64,000 nt of DNA, from the NCBI RefSeq assembly GCF_002811925.1, contig NZ_NPDS01000001.1, positions 1 to 64,000 of the forward strand, written 5' to 3'. The DNA is from Leptospira barantonii. GTDB taxonomy: Bacteria; Spirochaetota; Leptospiria; Leptospirales; Leptospiraceae. How positions within the stretch are numbered: position 1 is the stretch's first letter; each line of letters starts with the position of its first letter. A program made the translations under genes and the position numbers. Positions 63,274 to 64,000 of this stretch are shown here, piece after piece. Under the pieces are notes generated by a model. That model was not told where the DNA came from, did not search any database, and saw nothing but the letters and a program-made list of their open reading frames with translations.

Positions 63274-64000
63274 TTAAGAATAAACTTCCGGAAAAAAATC
63301 GATATCTAAGATTCTCTGAGCGAGAATTCTCAAAAGAACCTGTCCGAATAAAAGCGAATCCGTTCCCGGAATTTTAACTGCCTCGCAATCTTCGTGCGAA
63401 ACGAAAAGGTAAGCGGGTTCTTTATGAGCCGTTTTTTTCAATGGATCGCTTAAGATCCAATTCTGTCCGAATTCTATGATACAAGGAACGTCGTCGACAG
63501 AGAGTTCCTTTTCTTCCAGAGCTTCGAGATATTCTTCGTTGTCGCCTTCTTCCAATGCTTCCGGCTCCCATCCGCCTTCGTTCATGTTTCCTTTTTCGTT
63601 GATTCCGAAAAATCCGATACAACCTCCGCCTAAGTCTTCAAAGTAAATTCCGTTGTGAACCTGAGAGGTTTTCACGTAACTCTTTGGTAAACCTTTTGCG
63701 GGAGAATTCGTAAACGGCGGGTTACAACGGATTTCGCAAGGTTCCGAGAAACTTGGATCTCCGTATTTGAGTTCCGCGACCAACACGTTTTCGGAAGAAT
63801 CGATTTGAATTTTCAAAATCTGAGCGGAAAGTTTTGTTAAAATTTCCTGGTCTTCTTTCGTTTCCGTTAAGAATGAAAAATGTTTGAAAAAGGTTTCGGG
63901 AAGATTCTTACTTTCGCAGAGTTCTTTCCAAGTTTCGAGGTAGTTCGCGGAAGCGCCTGCTTGATATCCCTTCTTTACTTTCTCTTTGAGTAATTTATCG
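63274..64000 (-). CDS. SUKH/SMI1-KNR4-like protein, 5' end cut off
   Basis: The minus-strand frame is open without a stop from 63274 to the window edge at 64000 (at least 241 residues); the internal TTG at 63816 is not the start. The middle fits the SUKH (SMI1/KNR4) layout: LPKSYVKTSQVHNG, CIGFFGI, then IIEFGQNWILSDP and a late YLFVSHEDCEAV. SUKH proteins are frequent immunity proteins against polymorphic toxins, but also occur outside that role. A helical N-terminal part (EKVKKGYQAGASANYLETW) precedes it. The 5' end lies outside. Confidence 0.6.
   Translation of the reverse strand, partial: DKLLKEKVKKGYQAGASANYLETWKELCESKNLPETFFKHFSFLTETKEDQEILTKLSAQILKIQIDSSENVLVAELKYGDPSFSEPCEIRCNPPFTNSPAKGLPKSYVKTSQVHNGIYFEDLGGGCIGFFGINEKGNMNEGGWEPEALEEGDNEEYLEALEEKELSVDDVPCIIEFGQNWILSDPLKKTAHKEPAYLFVSHEDCEAVKIPGTDSLLFGQVLLRILAQRILDIDFFPEVYS

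Overview
The window looks like a spirochaete chromosome segment, most probably Leptospira. The grounds are a caa3 oxidase cluster with its own heme A genes, a P83/100-type antigen homologue, an flgB-flgC-fliE block, many TPR and lipoproteins, frequent TTG/GTG starts, and protein sequences I recognise as leptospiral in style. The species cannot be named from sequence alone. I see no rRNA, tRNA, CRISPR array, transposase or prophage gene. The region is dense, ordinary chromosome with a few accessory-looking modules.

Layout. 1-156 is the cut-off end of a Gly/His-rich protein. 324-9116 holds an orphan histidine kinase, heme O/A synthesis (ctaB, ctaA, minus strand) and, divergently, a small membrane protein plus sco-coxB-ctaD-ctaE. 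9138-13084 carries a CarD regulator, a PIN-TRAM membrane protein, pckA and a phasin-like protein, several with clear promoters or terminators. 13153-17486 (minus) is a module of sigma factor, ~240-aa protein, CHAT protease and Cys-rich protein, divergent from an M23 peptidase. 18545-25405 has dnaE, gatB, an orphan parA and its membrane partner. 25440-31803 has an MORN-type lipoprotein, a TPR lipoprotein and two membrane proteins, then a LolC/LolD-type exporter. 31984-38011 has a McsA/McsB-like fusion next to clpC, then a TPR protein and mtaB. 38023-43909 has a two-component pair, a sugar transferase fused to a ferritin-like domain, an SPFH protein and a methyltransferase. 43995-53916 is mostly envelope and TPR proteins plus an RHH/PIN-like pair. 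53928-57977 has rpiB, serC and P83/100. 58060-64000 has the flagellar rod genes, a STAS protein, more lipoprotein/TPR genes, a DUF454 protein and relatives of the 218-aa protein with a SUKH-like gene at the edge.

The strongest candidates for undescribed biology are: (1) the sigma factor / 240-aa protein / CHAT protease / Cys-rich module, whose gene content resembles the protease-controlled sigma logic of type III-E CRISPR craspase but without CRISPR; (2) a 266-aa fusion of a McsA-type zinc finger with a shortened, altered McsB kinase core, just before clpC; (3) a priming sugar transferase fused to a diiron ferritin-like domain. A dispersed repeat around TGTAGGAACTCCGACA recurs between genes.
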